From the NCBI GenBank assembly GCA_020466095.1, contig CM035807.1, positions 97,826,481 through 97,890,480 on the forward strand: a DNA stretch of 64,000 nt, in the 5' to 3' direction. The translations under genes and the position numbers were made by a program. Under the pieces are notes generated by a model that saw only the letters and a list, made by a program, of their open reading frames with translations, did not search any database and was not told the DNA's origin. Origin of the DNA: Chlorops oryzae (lineage: Eukaryota; Arthropoda; Insecta; Diptera; Chloropidae). Below, in pieces: positions 1 to 12,027 of this stretch (positions within the stretch are counted from its first letter, which is position 1; each line of letters starts with the position of its first letter).

Positions 1-1740
1 GACAAACCGTTCAATATTTTATTTTCCCATCTATTAAAAATATTTAACATTTAACTTGAAGAAAATAACTTCAGAAATAACGGACCCGAAAAAAACTCCA
101 TCTGAGTGCTACAATAACAACTATAATTGAAGTATTAATTGAAAATTGGGCAAACATTTTTTTAGCCTTTTTTTTGCATTTTTTATAGCTTGGATATTTG
201 AGAATATCGTGCCAAAAAGATTTTTTGAAATTCAAAATAGTTAAGAGGATATAGCCATCTTTGTGGAGCAGGATCTGCGCTAAAACGAGTAATTTTAGCA
301 TTGCTTCAAACTTTAAACTCGAAACAATTTGTTTTTAACTGGCTGCCACGATTTCTCCAGTCCGACTGGACCGATTTTAACGAAACAAATTGGAATCAAC
401 GCAGAATTGTCACCTTTATGACATGAACCTCAATCATAATTTTAACAAATTTTTCACTATTTTTTTTTCACACTGAACTACAAAAAAATATACCCAAAAT
501 CGATGTGTCATTTTTTAACGGCCGCCTTTTTGCCAAAAAAAAATCCCAAAATTATTTTGGAGGTTCCCGCTATAATGACATCTATACTGACTATAACCTC
601 GTTTTTCATTTCGGAAAACTTGTAGAATCGTGACAGCCAGCACTACACCTTTTTTGAGCATTCACTTTGACGGGCGAAAAGTTTTTGAACTGCCCTCATA
701 TAAAAAACAAAGTGCTTCTTTATTAACTTTTGCTCATTCCTAACACAATTAAAAAAAGCTCCTTTCGTTTTCTGTCAGGCAAATTTTTTTGAAAAGGTCC
801 AAAAACAGGCCCGCCAATGAGACCACCCTCTTAAGTAAAAGAATTTTGATACATGAAAGAAGATTTAGTTCTTTTTTTGTGGCAAAAATCTATTGAGACA
901 CTGAGTGTAATGTTTTTTTACGTTGATAAACTCGAATGAAAGTGTGTGAAAGAATCCTTAAAAATTACATTGGAAGCACTATTTAAAACTAAAACATATG
1001 AATGCAGATATTTTTGGGTAAAAAAGAAGAAATTCAAATCTAAAACAATAAAGCAAAGAAATTGGTTTATATCCTGCATCAAGTGGAAATTTTGACTTTG
1101 ATTTAGGTGAGATGACCTCACTCTTCTCATGGTGAAAAAAAAAACTATGGGTATGGGGAAAAGTACAGCAGGAATTCATTCCATTCTTCAATGTTATTTT
1201 TCGAATTGCTCTGCATGAACCGAAATTAAATCACATGCACAAAAAGGTTCTTCGTATGTGTTCGGAGCAGTTTCAAAACTGCCAAATGCCAGGCTGAGTT
1301 GCATGCTTCATAATGCACGAATGTGCTTCAATATCAATGGACGACAGTTGAACAAAGAAATGGGAGTCAAAACCAAAAATGAAAGACGAGAAACCCTGAC
1401 GTTGAATAATGGTCATGATTCATACAGAATGCAGAATGGTGCATGCATCAGAGAGATTGATGGCTCCTGCTGCATGGATATGATGTGTTGGACAAAAAAA
1501 TCGCATGTGATGTTATTTCAAACGTTAGAAAAGGCAGAAGGAAAAAAGGCGAACCGAAGGGCTGGCTGTGGCCACCTTGCAGGGACATAAACCCTTTGCG
1601 CGCAAAATCGATACCAAGAAGTAAGCAAAGTAAATTGCCAGTAATTAAACTATAATGGAAAATTAACAAGAGTATTATTTTCATATTGTATAACTCCCAT
1701 ACTTTGAAACTTTGTCACTGTGCTCATAAAATTCAAATTG
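1..1740. other. Intergenic, no gene seen
   Basis: AT-rich sequence with many A and T runs. Open frames are short, overlap on both strands and show no recognisable protein. I see no transposon ends, tRNA boxes or splice-linked exons here. Confidence 0.6.
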
Positions 1741-1864
1741 AAAACAAGTAAGGGTGTTATAGTCAAGCGAGCCTGATAATAGAATAACCGACACAGACAC
1801 ACATGTTAAAATAATTTTTTATATCAAGAGGTGTTTAAGGCCATTATGGGCCCCATATACCGAC
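1741..1864 (-). mobile_element. 3' end fragment of Helentron/DINE-like family C
   Basis: On the minus strand this matches the last ~125 bases of the full element at 52269-52824. Shared parts are the terminal ACTTGTTTT, the GGCTCG-centred hairpin, the CCGACACAGACACACATG stretch and the GGGCCCCATATACCGAC block. Similarity stops abruptly near 1864, so this is a 5'-truncated copy. Helentron-like elements end in a short hairpin followed by a fixed tail, which fits. Confidence 0.7.
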
Positions 1865-2008
1865 TCGTTATGGTTGGCCTATCAAAATTTAGGATGAGAT
1901 GGTAGTTTGTGAGGATGCTTCCTATGCTGCGCCGTGTGCTGCTTCAGTCTTATGTGGGCTCGTTATCGTCAACATAAAAATTTCCCTATTGCAGTAATGA
2001 TAGTTTAC

Positions 2009-2703
2009 TAGGGTGACCAAACGTCCTTTTTTAAAAGGACATGTCCTTTTTTTTTTGGCGATTTGGGGAAAGTAATTAATCGGCCTTTGATTGTCCTTTA
2101 TTTTATTCATTTTTCTGGTGATATTAATATACCCCGTTCCAGTGTATATAACTTATTACTAATAAGTACATACTAGGGTGTCCGAAATTTTTTTTTTTGG
2201 AAATATTAAAATGTCCACACGGAATTCGAAAGATAATTGTCTAAAAATATTTGGAGCATTTTTTCAGATTTTTTGAAGGACGTTTAGCAAATGAATTTTA
2301 TGGGGAAACCTCCACTTTTAAGGGAAGCATTGTAATTTATACCTCAAATCGATGCCTAAGTGTAAAATTTTATTGCGAAATGTAATCAGGTCCAAAGATA
2401 ATGAATTGAGCTTTGTTTTGGATCGTACAGAAGGGGGCTTAAAATCGTTTTTCAGGATTGAAATGAAGTTTTTTTTGAAAAACCAACAAACAAAAAAAAA
2501 TATAAAACTCGGTTTAAATGTAAAATATGAGTATGCAGATTTAAAGTCCAATCAATTCTTAGCAAATAAAAAACAATGTTCATTTACCTTTTATTTTGAC
2601 GAAGCTATGCAAATTTAAAATTTGTGCTCACCTGTGTGTGCGCGATTTTTGGTTTTCGATTTATGGTGTCCTTTATTTAACAGAAGGCAATTTGGTCACC
2701 CTA
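2009..2703. mobile_element. hAT-like MITE, TIR TAGGGTGACCAAA, with nested insertion
   Basis: Ends are TAGGGTGACCAAA and its exact complement TTTGGTCACCCTA. The flanks share AGTTTAC (7 bases; 2002-2008 and 2704-2710), close to the 8-bp duplication of hAT elements. TAGGG fits the hAT YARNG end rule. The interior has no transposase and contains TGTCCTTTATTT-type motifs near both ends, plus a foreign TAGGGTGTCC end at 2174. Superfamily assignment is an inference from ends and target-site length. Confidence 0.7.
2174..2310 (+). mobile_element. Nested, truncated MITE of the TAGGGTGTCC family
   Basis: Starts TAGGGTGTCC followed by a T-run. About 80 bases in it has CATTTTTTCAGATTTTT and then a GTTTAG block, in the same order as the complete copy at 49816-50413 (AATTTTTTCAGATTTTT ... 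GTTTAG). No matching right end is seen, so it is a remnant inside the 2009-2703 element. Confidence 0.5.
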
Positions 2704-2738
2704 AGTTTACCAAACAGAAGATTACACACAGGAGATAA

Positions 2739-2762
2739 AGTATTAGTATTAGTATTAGTATG
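2739..2762. repeat. (TATTAG)n microsatellite
   Basis: Four tandem copies of TATTAG just right of the 2009-2703 element; a shorter run of the same motif lies at 5507-5522. Confidence 0.8.
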
Positions 2763-2896
2763 AGTGTGTCGGGTATAAAAATAGTATTTGAGAAGGTGGA
2801 AAAAGTACAAAAATACAAAACATCGTACCATCGTGCCATTCTGTTTTCAACGTACCAGCTTAAATACGAAAGTATTAATTTTACCATCACTGATTA

Positions 2897-3262
2897 AGCT
2901 GTCCACAAACGCATATACAAATCCATCAATCGGTTGAAGTCGTTTTGGTACACACGATGGATCTGTTGATGGATTTTACTTTGCGTTTATTCGTCATCGC
3001 GTCAACGTCGCGTTGTGTACTCTTCGATGTGAGCAACGAAATGAACAAAAGTCGCACGATGTGAAACGAAGTGATACGAAGGAGAAGCCAAAATGCCGAA
3101 AACTACAAACAAGGCTACAGACACGCAAACCGATTGAGAAACAAAGCAGTTTATCAAACATTTTTGAAAACTTGCGATCTGTTTGTCAACCAAGCCACAG
3201 ACACGAAATTTTACGTCGATTTCAATCGATTGATCAATTTTTATATGCGTTTGTGGGCAGCT
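2897..3262. mobile_element. PIF/Harbinger-like MITE with long inverted ends
   Basis: The first ~45 bases (AGCTGTCCACAAACGCATAT and on) reappear as the reverse complement of the last ~45 (ending ATATGCGTTTGTGGGCAGCT) with about 80% match. TTA flanks each end (2894-2896 and 3263-3265), the 3-bp duplication typical of PIF/Harbinger. The open frames inside are not transposase-like. Confidence 0.6.
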
Positions 3263-3764
3263 TTACTGAGCCCTTCGCTGCCGTTTGCTTGTGTTCAAGT
3301 AAGGCTTGAGGCTTCAGTCTGTTTCTGTGCGCGCGTCTGTTCGGTCGTCAGTTTTCGGTTGTCTCGGGTCGCGGAAAGTAAAAAGATGTGTAATAAGTAT
3401 GCTAAGCATTGTACTCTCCGTTCTCTGCGTGTCGCTCGCAAAGTCAAGAGCAGAAGTCGAATTTTTTTGTGCGCATCGTTAACAATTGTTAAGGTTAGTC
3501 ATGTTTTTTAGTATTTCCGTTAGTCCTGTCGTTTCTTTCAATGAATATAATATGTTTAACAAAAACAAAAACAAAAAAAAACTATCGGTTTGCGCATGAC
3601 ATAATCGGAAATTCCTGCAAGTCATGCAAAAGGCAGCATGGCTTTACTGAATTTATTGAGCAGCCACTCTCGCCATGACCGCTTGTCAGGAGAGAGACAA
3701 TTTGAGAGAATTTTTTCTCTCATGTTTTTCATTTCTGCTGTGGTCAAACCGATTTGTTTTCTTT

Positions 3765-3894
3765 TTATACCTTTTCCGAAGGAAAGGGTATATTAAGTTT
3801 GGCACGGTGTATGTAACATACCAAAGGAGTCGCGATAGATATAGACATATATATATATTCTTGATCAGGGTGACAAGAGGAATCGATCTAGCCA

Positions 3895-3934
<40 letters not shown>

Positions 3935-4423
3935 GGTCACACTTTAGTTTTTCGTAATTAACTCCTAAGCCATGAAAGATATCATATTGAAATTTGGCAT
4001 GGACTTGAACCAGGTAAATGTCCGAAAAACTGCATACAAATTTTTTTCGTAGTCCCTTCTTGGGTCGTGGGAAGTGGTTCAGAAGTTTCAAAAATCACGA
4101 TTTTTAACGTTTTTCGTGAATAACTTTTTTACTATACATCCCAGCTTATTGAAATTTGGTGTGTGTATAGCTACTATGTAGACTTAAGCTTTCGCTGAAA
4201 AAAAATTGCGACATCGCTATAACTATGGTCATCATCCTACACATTAGAAAAAAACACTCTTTCTCTTATTCTCATATCTGTATACAAAAATTATTATACC
4301 TTTTCCGAAGGAAAGGGTATATTAAGTTTGGCACGGTGTATGTAACATACCAAAGGAGTCGCGATAGATATAGACATATATATATATTCTTGATCAGGGT
4401 GACAAGAGGAATCGATCTAGCCA

Positions 4424-4463
<40 letters not shown>

Positions 4464-4822
4464 GGTCACACTTTAGTTTTTCGTAATTAACTCCTAAGCC
4501 ATGAAAGATATCATATTGAAATTTGGCATGGACTTGAACCAGGTAAATGTCCGAAAAACTGCATACAAATTTTTTTCGTAGTCCCTTCTTGGGTCGTGGG
4601 AAGTGGTTCAGAAGTTTCAAAAATCACGATTTTTAACGTTTTTCGTGAATAACTTTTTTACTATACATCCCAGCTTATTGAAATTTGGTGTGTGTATAGC
4701 TACTATGTAGACTTAAGCTTTCGCTGAAAAAAAATTGCGACATCGCTATAACTATGGTCATCATCCTACACATTAGAAAAAAACACTCTTTCTCTTATTC
4801 TCATATCTGTATACAAAAATTA
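3765..4822 (+). repeat. Perfect 529-bp tandem duplication
   Basis: Two adjacent copies, each with the 5' hairpin, the GATCAGGGTGAC core and a (TCTG)n tract. Every block I compared is identical at a fixed offset of 529, including the microsatellite length. The junction sits on TTAT, shared by the start and end of the unit, which suggests duplication by short homology or slippage. Confidence 0.85.
3894..3935 (+). repeat. (TCTG)n microsatellite, first copy
   Basis: About ten tandem TCTG units inside family A; an equal tract lies at 4423-4464. Short reading frames of repeated DRQT or VCLS are translations of this tract, not genes. Confidence 0.9.
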
Positions 4823-4879
4823 TTTTTTTTTTGCTTCTTCTGATTGTGTATTTTGCCTTCAAATAAAGTCGTCACTAAA

Positions 4880-5310
4880 GGTTAAAATTTGGCCATGACC
4901 ACCATTCGCGAAATTCGCAAAAGTTTGATTTTCACTATTTTGAATTGAGTATTTCGCAGCTAGACAAAATGTCTTCTAACGGTTAAAATTTGATCAAGAT
5001 CACCATCCGCGAAATTCGCGAAAATTTGATTTTCACTATTTTGAATTGAGTATTTCGCTACTAGACAAAATTACCTCTAACGGTTAAAATTTGGCCATGA
5101 CCACCATTCGCGAAATTCGCGAAAATTTGATTTTCACTATTTTGAATTGAGTATTTCGCTACTAGACAAAATTACCTCTAACGGTTAAAATTTGACCATG
5201 ACCACCATTCGCGAAATTCGCAAAAATTTGATTTTCACTATTTTGAATAGAGGATTTCGCAGCTAGACAAAATGTCCTCTAACGGTTAAAACTTGACCAT
5301 GCTCACCATC
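4880..5310 (+). repeat. ~101-bp minisatellite inside family A
   Basis: GGTTAAAATTTG-type unit starts recur at about 4880, 4981, 5083, 5184 and 5284. Each unit carries CCATGACCACCATTCGCGAA, then TTTTCACTATTTTGAAT, then GTATTTCGC. Units are near-identical with scattered substitutions. Related, more diverged units occur in the minus-strand copy at 54880-55842. Confidence 0.85.
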
Positions 5311-5507
5311 CGCGAAAATTTTGTGCTTAATAATAATCTCGAGTTTTAGAAGCTAAATCGAAGTACAGATAAGTTATAAATAGATATCCAAGCTAGAACA
5401 ACGAAAACGGCAGGAATTTTCGTTAAGGTAATGTTTTAACATATTTTCGGCTGAGGAAAAGGTATGTGTGCAATCGGCTTAGCCGATGTAAACTTCTTTA
5501 CTTGTTT

Positions 5508-6170
5508 GTATTAGTATTAGTTCCTACACATTTTAGTATACATTAGACTCCAATGATTAGAGCCCTGCACAAATAAGGTTGCTTTGCAATGACAACAAAT
5601 GATCTAGTGAAGAGGGCAACGTTTGCAAAAACGGCGAGCGATTAATTTTTTTTGCATTTAAATGAAAGTAGAGAGAGCGTGCATTGTTTGCATTTTGTTT
5701 TTGCAAAGCAAACAGTGAACTGTGCTTGCTCACTACAAGAAGCTTCTTCGGCTTTGCTTTTTCAAAACCCCAACAGCGCGTTCGTTTGTATTTGAATGTG
5801 TTCACTTAAATATTTGATTCTTTATAGTCGACTTTCTTATGTTAGTGCTTTTCTTTTCTTTGTTCTTATGCGCAACAATCAATGTACGCATGGCATCGCA
5901 TGATTTTCATCGGCTAGAGATTTACTGTTTGTTTCAAAATTGTTTAATTCAAGCTCTTGAAAGCCTAAATATGTTCATTATTTTAAAAACCGAATAAGTT
6001 TGCGTGCGTACGTATTCCACGTACGGAGCTTCTGTCACTACTGATATTTTTAGATTTTCAAAAATTAGTTTTTCTCCTCAATAAAAATTTTGTGGGGATG
6101 ACAGTGGGCGGAATACAAAAACTTTTCCTTCCTTTGTAGCCATAAACATCCTGCCCAAAAATTTTCTTTA
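5508..6170. other. Intergenic, no gene seen
   Basis: A (GTATTA)n run follows the Helentron-like end. The rest is AT-rich and non-coding. An 82-codon minus-strand frame at 5557-5805 has no recognisable features. Confidence 0.5.
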
Positions 6171-6427
6171 TCGGTCCATTTTTAAGGGTACCTCCAGTAC
6201 TAGGGTCTGTCACAAAAATCTCAAAACTGCCCCAAAATCGGACTTTTTCGAAATATTTTTAAATGATATAATAATTCCCAAAATAAATGGAAAAGTGGGC
6301 GTGGCAAAGGGGCGGTTTTCATAAATAAATTTGACAAAAGTCGGTACATGGGCCCCCTTATGGCCTTAAAAAACTCTCGATATTAAAAATTGTTTGAACA
6401 TGTGTGTGTGTGTCGGGTATTCTATTT
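6171..6427 (+). mobile_element. Fragment of Helentron/DINE-like family C
   Basis: Matches the internal and 3' part of the element at 52269-52824: TTTTTAAGGGTACCTCCAGT, ACTAGGGTCTGTCACAAAAA, AAAATCGGACTTTTTCGAAA, GTGGGCGTGGCAAA and TGTGTCGGGTATTCTATT occur in the same order. It breaks just before the 3' hairpin and ACTTGTTT, so the end is lost. Confidence 0.7.
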
Positions 6428-6904
6428 TGCAAAAGAATTTTTCAGATTAATTTAAAAAATGTTCAGATTGGATTACCTTTTAATTTGATCATTCCTACGA
6501 ATTGTTTTGTCCTTTTTGTATTTTATGAAAATCGATCCACAAAATGAACAAAAATTAAATGAAATTCCACATAAATATTCTGGTAGGATATAACAAGATT
6601 TTTGATAACAGAAAAAAATTCTATTGTAGGGCATTTTAAATGTTTTAATGAAAAGATTTTTTCCCCCCAAATTCAAAAGGATGACGACGTTACGCAGAGC
6701 TACGAGGAAGAATTTCTAAACAGAAGAGAAATGATTTCGAATTTGAATTACTTAAGCGCGTTGTAATACGAATACCTACATGTATGTATGTATGTTGGAG
6801 TGGCTGCCACTTTGGCCGTTTACCGGCCCATTGTGATACCACGAGAGGTTTTCTTGTGTTTGTGTGAGTGTATGTCTTTTTTTTATAGTGGGCCCCTAGC
6901 ATGC

Positions 6905-7000
6905 GATTTTCGCCTGTGGCGGGAATCGAACCTCGGACCCCGGGATCAAGAGCATAAAACCAGAAACAGTGCTCTTAATATGAGCGCTAATCAAGCTAAT
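6905..7000 (-). repeat. tRNA-derived SINE-like head
   Basis: On the minus strand there is a perfect pol III B box, GGTTCGATTCCCGCC, about 55 bases after an A-box-like TTAGCTTGATTAGCGCTC. The segment does not fold as a functional tRNA (no convincing acceptor stem), so it is probably a tRNA-derived SINE head or tRNA pseudogene. Confidence 0.45.
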
Positions 7001-9590
7001 CGCTTGCTTATACCCAGCGTCCAGTCAGGCTCTTTTGCAGCTTGGCAGAAACATTATTTTCCGCACCTATGATGGTACTACTGAATGGGGTACTGTTTTC
7101 GCATAACAATGTGAGATTTTTGACCCCCTTGTGCCGCTCTGGTCATTTGTCCGGCATGCCATTCCTAAAATTGGGGCCTGCTCAAACCTTGATTTTTTTT
7201 TTTATAAAAAGAGTCAAAAAGAAGTTGAAGTTACTCTTCCGTTAATGGAAATGGTATTTTCTACCTTTAAATTTATTTTCACTGTATTTAATGGCGCCTA
7301 CGCTATAAACATTTAAAATCCTTGCTACTTTCGCGTGTATCCTTATTTCTTTTGCCCTGGTACAATAGCAGTAAACGCTCGTAAAGGCGGAAAGTAATTT
7401 TCCATCGACGCGTGAAATTACTTTTCATTTTTATTAACTTTTCATTCGCGATGGAACTGCTGCAATATTTTAAGAGAATATCCTTCTCTAAGCGTGATGC
7501 AATACCATATTTAATCAATAAAAATATCTTCTTAAGCACTGTAGTGTTTTTTAATAAGCAATCGCCAACAACTTTGAACTTGGTTTGTCTTTTCGTTCCC
7601 AAAGAATTAAAAAAAAAATAATAATAAACTGCAAGCTTTTTGTGAATCCAAAATTGTAACAGTTAACCCATTTCTCACTATTGCTCAAACGATCGTTCGG
7701 TGCACTCACCCTGGTCTTTCTTTGATCTCGGATGTTTGATCAAATTTCGTTGTTTGGCATTGGACAAACGGTGTATTTGCAGACAATTTATATGTTTCTT
7801 TTGAATATTATCTTGGCGAACAATCCTCCAACAGTGCTCCACTGGGAAGATAAATTGAGTTCTTCATAGAATGGAAAGAAAAATTAGTAATTATAATTCA
7901 TAAAACAGAATTTATGAAATATTAGTTTTAGTTTTAGTAGTAGTTTTTCTTGATTTTTTAAAGGTCACTTACTTTTTTTAATCTCGAGTAGCTTTCATGT
8001 GCGCATTCATCTAAAACATGGTTTTTGTTTCATCTCACATAGAAGACTTATGAATGGAATATTTCGGAAGGCTCGTCTAAAGCGAAACATGAGCCTCTTC
8101 GTGAGCTGTTTTAGCATTTCATTTCAGTTTTTATGAAATTCTATTCTGGCTGCCAGTAAAAAACTCATGAAAAGTGGCAGCATGCATCCAAATGAGAATC
8201 GAAATTCTGAAATCGCTGCATCGACGTTTTCGTCTCTAGAGCATCCTTCACACTCTCTTCCCACGCCACTGGTAGGCCTTCCCTGAAATATAGTCTGTTC
8301 GCCTTAATCACTCACGCTCAATGCAGTCAGTTTGAGTCTTTTCATCAAGCTTATGGAGAGAACTGCTCTAAAACAGATTTGATTTCGTCATTCCATTGAA
8401 GTGCGTCGGCCAAAAGTATGAAGGATGAGCGAAAATGGAAAATGAATTTCCACACAATCAACATGTGTGTATGCAATATTGTTGTTATGTCCTGCTGATC
8501 CAGCATCGCCTAACTAAAAGCTTGCACACTTAAAAAAATTTTCTCAGCATGGCTCGAAGTTTTCTTTCTTATCGTGTTGCCACATGGGAAGACAATTTAA
8601 ATTTTGAAGTGCATTTGGCGTTTCTGTAGCCCGTCTTGTATGTCCTAAAGGAATTTAATGCTCTGCCGAAACGTTCTCTTCTCAGAGAATCTATGCAAAA
8701 TGGCTCTTTGCTGCCGTTGACGTCTCTGCCACTGATGCAATTAGGTTTTGTTTGTGGACTGCTTGCTGTTTATTATTCCAATGACCATGTCCTTTTTTTT
8801 GTGCTCCTATTGCGAAGGCCTGTGCGCAAGCATACACATTTCTGCACATCCTTGCCCATCCCGCTGGAGGCTGCAATTATTAATTGCTTTAAGTTTTGTG
8901 AAAAAAAGGAGCCACCCCTCATGCTCAGAATTGAATTAAATTCTGTTGAAAAAGTGAATTTTTCAAAGGGAAATCGTGGTAAAAATGGCAGCACTGCAAA
9001 TCACATAATTGGACACAGCATCTGCACGAGCTTTCGATATCGTGCTATAGGAAGTTCGTTTTTTCCAACTCGCTTTTGTCCCTGATTTCATTGCCGTGAA
9101 TTTTTTTGGTTTGGAATTTTTCGCCGGTTTTGCCACATATTTCATTTGCTCAATTTCTCTTTGCCTTTTTTGCGCCCCTGGGCTTAATCATCGATATGAA
9201 ATTGATAACTTTTACTATGTATGTTTTTCGTAGCCAAGCCTTTTTCAAAGAAAATGCATCACGGATGAGCGTTATCAGAGAAAACATAGAAAAACTTGAA
9301 ACGAATTCACCAAAATATTTAATTAATTTTTCAATAAAATTGTTACTTCTTTCGTAGCTCTGCAGTAGAGTTGAATGTTTTTTAGTGCGATATGAAAACA
9401 GCTCACTAGTTTCCGTTTATTATGTACCTATGTATATAATTTTTACGAAATTTTTTTTTCAATTCAAATATTTTCCAGCAATTCCACTTTTTTAAACTGG
9501 CAAAGTCGAAGTTTTGTTGAAAGCCAAGAAAATAAAACAAAGGGTCTTGCAAATTGCGGCATCATGAAAGGGACTTTGAAGTTTTGTGAA
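7001..9590. other. Intergenic, no gene seen
   Basis: No convincing gene. The longest frame, 8636-9085 plus (149 codons), lacks an ATG at its first position, is not low-complexity, overlaps equally open antisense frames and matches no family I know. Confidence 0.5.
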
Positions 9591-9615
9591 TTTTTCGATA
9601 GGCACTATCGAAAAA
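9591..9615. promoter_or_regulatory. Perfect CGATA-type palindrome
   Basis: TTTTTCGATAG and its exact complement CTATCGAAAAA are separated by GCA. Paired CGATA cores resemble binding sites of fly BEAF-32/DREF-type proteins. This is a motif match only; no promoter is evident nearby. Confidence 0.3.
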
Positions 9616-10054
9616 CACTGTAGTTACCACTTTTTAGGTTTCTATTTTGAATAGTCCTTGAGATGTCCTTGAAAACCCTGTTTTTGTAAGCCTTTTTTCA
9701 AAATTTTATATCTCAAAAACTTATCAAGCTAGGAAGATGAGACAAACGTTGGCTGATTCCTAATATAAAGGGGAATTTAAAATATTTTTTTTTAATTTTT
9801 ACACCGCGAAAATTTTGTTCACAATGGCCTCTAAGAAAGCCAGAGGCTTTCAGTTGCCGAAGGAATTTATATTGTCAAATACTTTTCGCTGTCACATAAT
9901 CTTTGCACGAGATGTGGAAGCATTAGGTATGGTTTTTGTGGCTGCCACCATGAACGGTGACTCACTTTGGCCTCACATGGGCCTGTTTTGATGCAACGAA
10001 AAATGGGAAAACGAAGAAAAACAGAAACCGAAAAAACGACACAACTTTCATCCA

Positions 10055-10125
10055 CGCCTGAGCTGAGAAGTGAACTAGGAGCCTCCGTCATCGTGAGCTG
10101 CCATCTCAACCAACTACGCCACGTC
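10055..10125 (-). repeat. tRNA-derived SINE-like head
   Basis: The minus strand reads TGGCGTAGTTGGTTGAGATG, an excellent A box, followed ~30 bases later by a weak B box around CCTAGTTCACTTC. The spacing fits a tRNA-like pol III promoter but the cloverleaf is not kept, so it is likely a SINE head or decayed tRNA copy. Confidence 0.4.
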
Positions 10126-11620
10126 ATGAAAAACTTTTCAATTGCACTAAGAAAATGTCCAAAGTCAAGCTATGCTTTCATATCATAATATCATATAAAT
10201 TTCAGACTGTAAAGAAAAATTCATTGTTTAATGCTAAAAAGTCAAGTTAAAGGTCAAACACTTGCCAACAATGCCATCACGCGGACAACAATGAACAGCC
10301 TCGATCTTGTAGCTTGGTTTAAATTGTTGATTTAAAAGGACAGCTTTTTGGTCGTGTGGGTCCTTTTTTTTGGAATAGGAATGCATAGCACTTAAAGAAA
10401 ATTTATTCAAGCGAAATTTATGCAATGCATTTCCTCCAATGCTGTTGTTGACCATTGTTCTTCGGATGAACTAGAAGTGCGGTTTTTACCATAAATGACT
10501 CGAAGGACAACGACTCAAGGAAGGATGGCAAAAGAAATTGAATCAGAAAAATATTCAAATACTTTCGAAAAACGGACAGTAGTCCACAATTGTACTGCAA
10601 CTTGGTAAAGTACTCCCAACGGAAAGGACTTGAGAAGAATGACTTTTTGGTTATATGCCTTCATGGAAATTTAAAGGGAACTTCTAAGTAATTTTTTTTT
10701 TTTTCATTTAAATGAATATATTTCCACTAAGCTATCGCAGCTTTAATAATTCTAATCGAAATTTAAATAAATGATCCGTTAGGGACAACTCAATTCCTAC
10801 AGGGTGTCTTTTCCTGCACATCAGAATATATAAAAGTATGTAAAAAAGTACAAAAATTCTTCAATAGAAAAAAAATAAACAATTTTTTGCGAATATTTTT
10901 ATTTATTTCAAAATAGATTTTGCAGAAATATTTACAAAAACTTGCGACAACAAAAAAAGTTGTTTTCTGAAATAAAAATGAAAATGTCTTTCCAGCTTCT
11001 TCACATTCGTGTTCATTGTGTGTTCTCACACAGGATAAGCGAAGAACTCCATTTGTGTCTTAGTTGAGTCGTGGAATTCTTCGCATCTATCAAATCTATA
11101 TTCTTTTTTGAATAGAAATTTAATAGTGCAAAAATATTCAGAGCTACAATTTTAAATGCAGATTAAACACCTTTAAGCTGCAATTCTCTTCTCTTTAAAA
11201 TCTTCTGCACCAAAAGCAATACGAAGAATGGAAACGAATTGCCAAAACAGTTCCTTGCACTTCATTATTCCTAAATCGACAGCAATCGATCAGCTTAAGC
11301 AAACACTTTCTTCCACCGAATTTTGTTTGTTTGAATTCCTCCAATGCAAAGAGCTTCTTTCCATGGAAAGATGAAAATGAAATGAAAAAATAAATAAATT
11401 TTCTGCTTTAATTCTCGGAAAATGCAATATTGAGTGAGATTTTCTTTCCTCTTTGAGTTGTTTATTTGTCGATTTATTTTGGTTTTTACTCAGCAATTTC
11501 AGTTGAAGGATTCAGCTATTTAACTTATTCAAAGCTTTATTTGAATGCAAATTTTTATTTCCGCGAAAAACTAAGCAAAATAGAATTTTATTTTTTGAAT
11601 CGAAAAGGAGAAGCACAAAT

Positions 11621-11756
11621 GGAATGCAATGCAAAATCGTTCACGTCCGATCTTTTACAACTATGGGGAACACTGTTTGTGCTTTACAATTGAATGGATT
11701 TTCATAACATGTCGCCTTTCGAAATGACGAGTGCATATGAAATCCGAAAATTAGTT
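11621..11756 (+). repeat. Direct repeat, copy 1 (partner 12028-12162)
   Basis: About 135 bases repeated at roughly 80% match in the same orientation about 407 bases downstream. Shared blocks include AATGCAATGCAAAATC, GGATTTTCA, CCTTTCGAAATGAC and GTGCATATGAAATCCGAAAA. Confidence 0.75.
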
Positions 11757-11891
11757 GATGAAAGATTTCAAAAATTTGAGATTTTTGCCAATTCTCGTGA
11801 TAAATAACATTTGGAAAGTTTCAGCAATTAAATAGCTCTATACGTTAACGTAAGCTCGCTTACGATGGCTGTCTATGTTGCTGGCCACCTG

Positions 11892-11939
11892 CGTATACGT
11901 AACTTTTGTTTTTTGACAAGTTGATTCGTTACGTATACG
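11892..11939. repeat. 12-bp inverted repeat in a palindrome-rich spacer
   Basis: CGTATACGTAAC and GTTACGTATACG are separated by 24 bases. A tight hairpin CGTAAGC-TC-GCTTACG lies about 40 bases upstream. The cluster is bracketed by the 11621/12028 direct repeats. Confidence 0.6.
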
Positions 11940-12027
11940 TTGGTCATGTCCCTTTAAATTTGGATTGAGAACAAGTGTTTTTTGTCCAGTATGTAGGGAT
12001 AAATTCGGATTTCAAATTTTATTTTTA

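Larger units (their letters stand above)
3766..5507 (+). mobile_element. Helentron/DINE (mini-me)-like non-autonomous element, family A
   Basis: Layout, plus strand: 5' hairpin TATACCTTTTCCGAAGGAAA...GGTATA; a core containing GATCAGGGTGAC; a (TCTG)n microsatellite; a long middle with five ~101-bp tandem units; and a 3' hairpin ATCGGCTTAGCCGAT (5473-5487) followed within about 12 bases by ACTTGTTT. The GTCY microsatellite after a GATCAGGGTGAC core is the hallmark of dipteran mini-me/DINE-1 repeats, which are Helentron relatives. The first 529 bases are present twice in tandem (3765-4293 and 4294-4822), apparently without difference. No Rep or helicase coding is present. Confidence 0.75.

Noticed and set aside
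3675..4620. Several overlapping frames coding DRQTDRQT or VCLSVCLS repeats
   Set aside because: They are translations of the (TCTG)n microsatellite inside the Helentron-like element.
8636..9085. 149-codon plus-strand frame
   Set aside because: Starts on a non-ATG codon, overlaps equally open antisense frames and has no family features.
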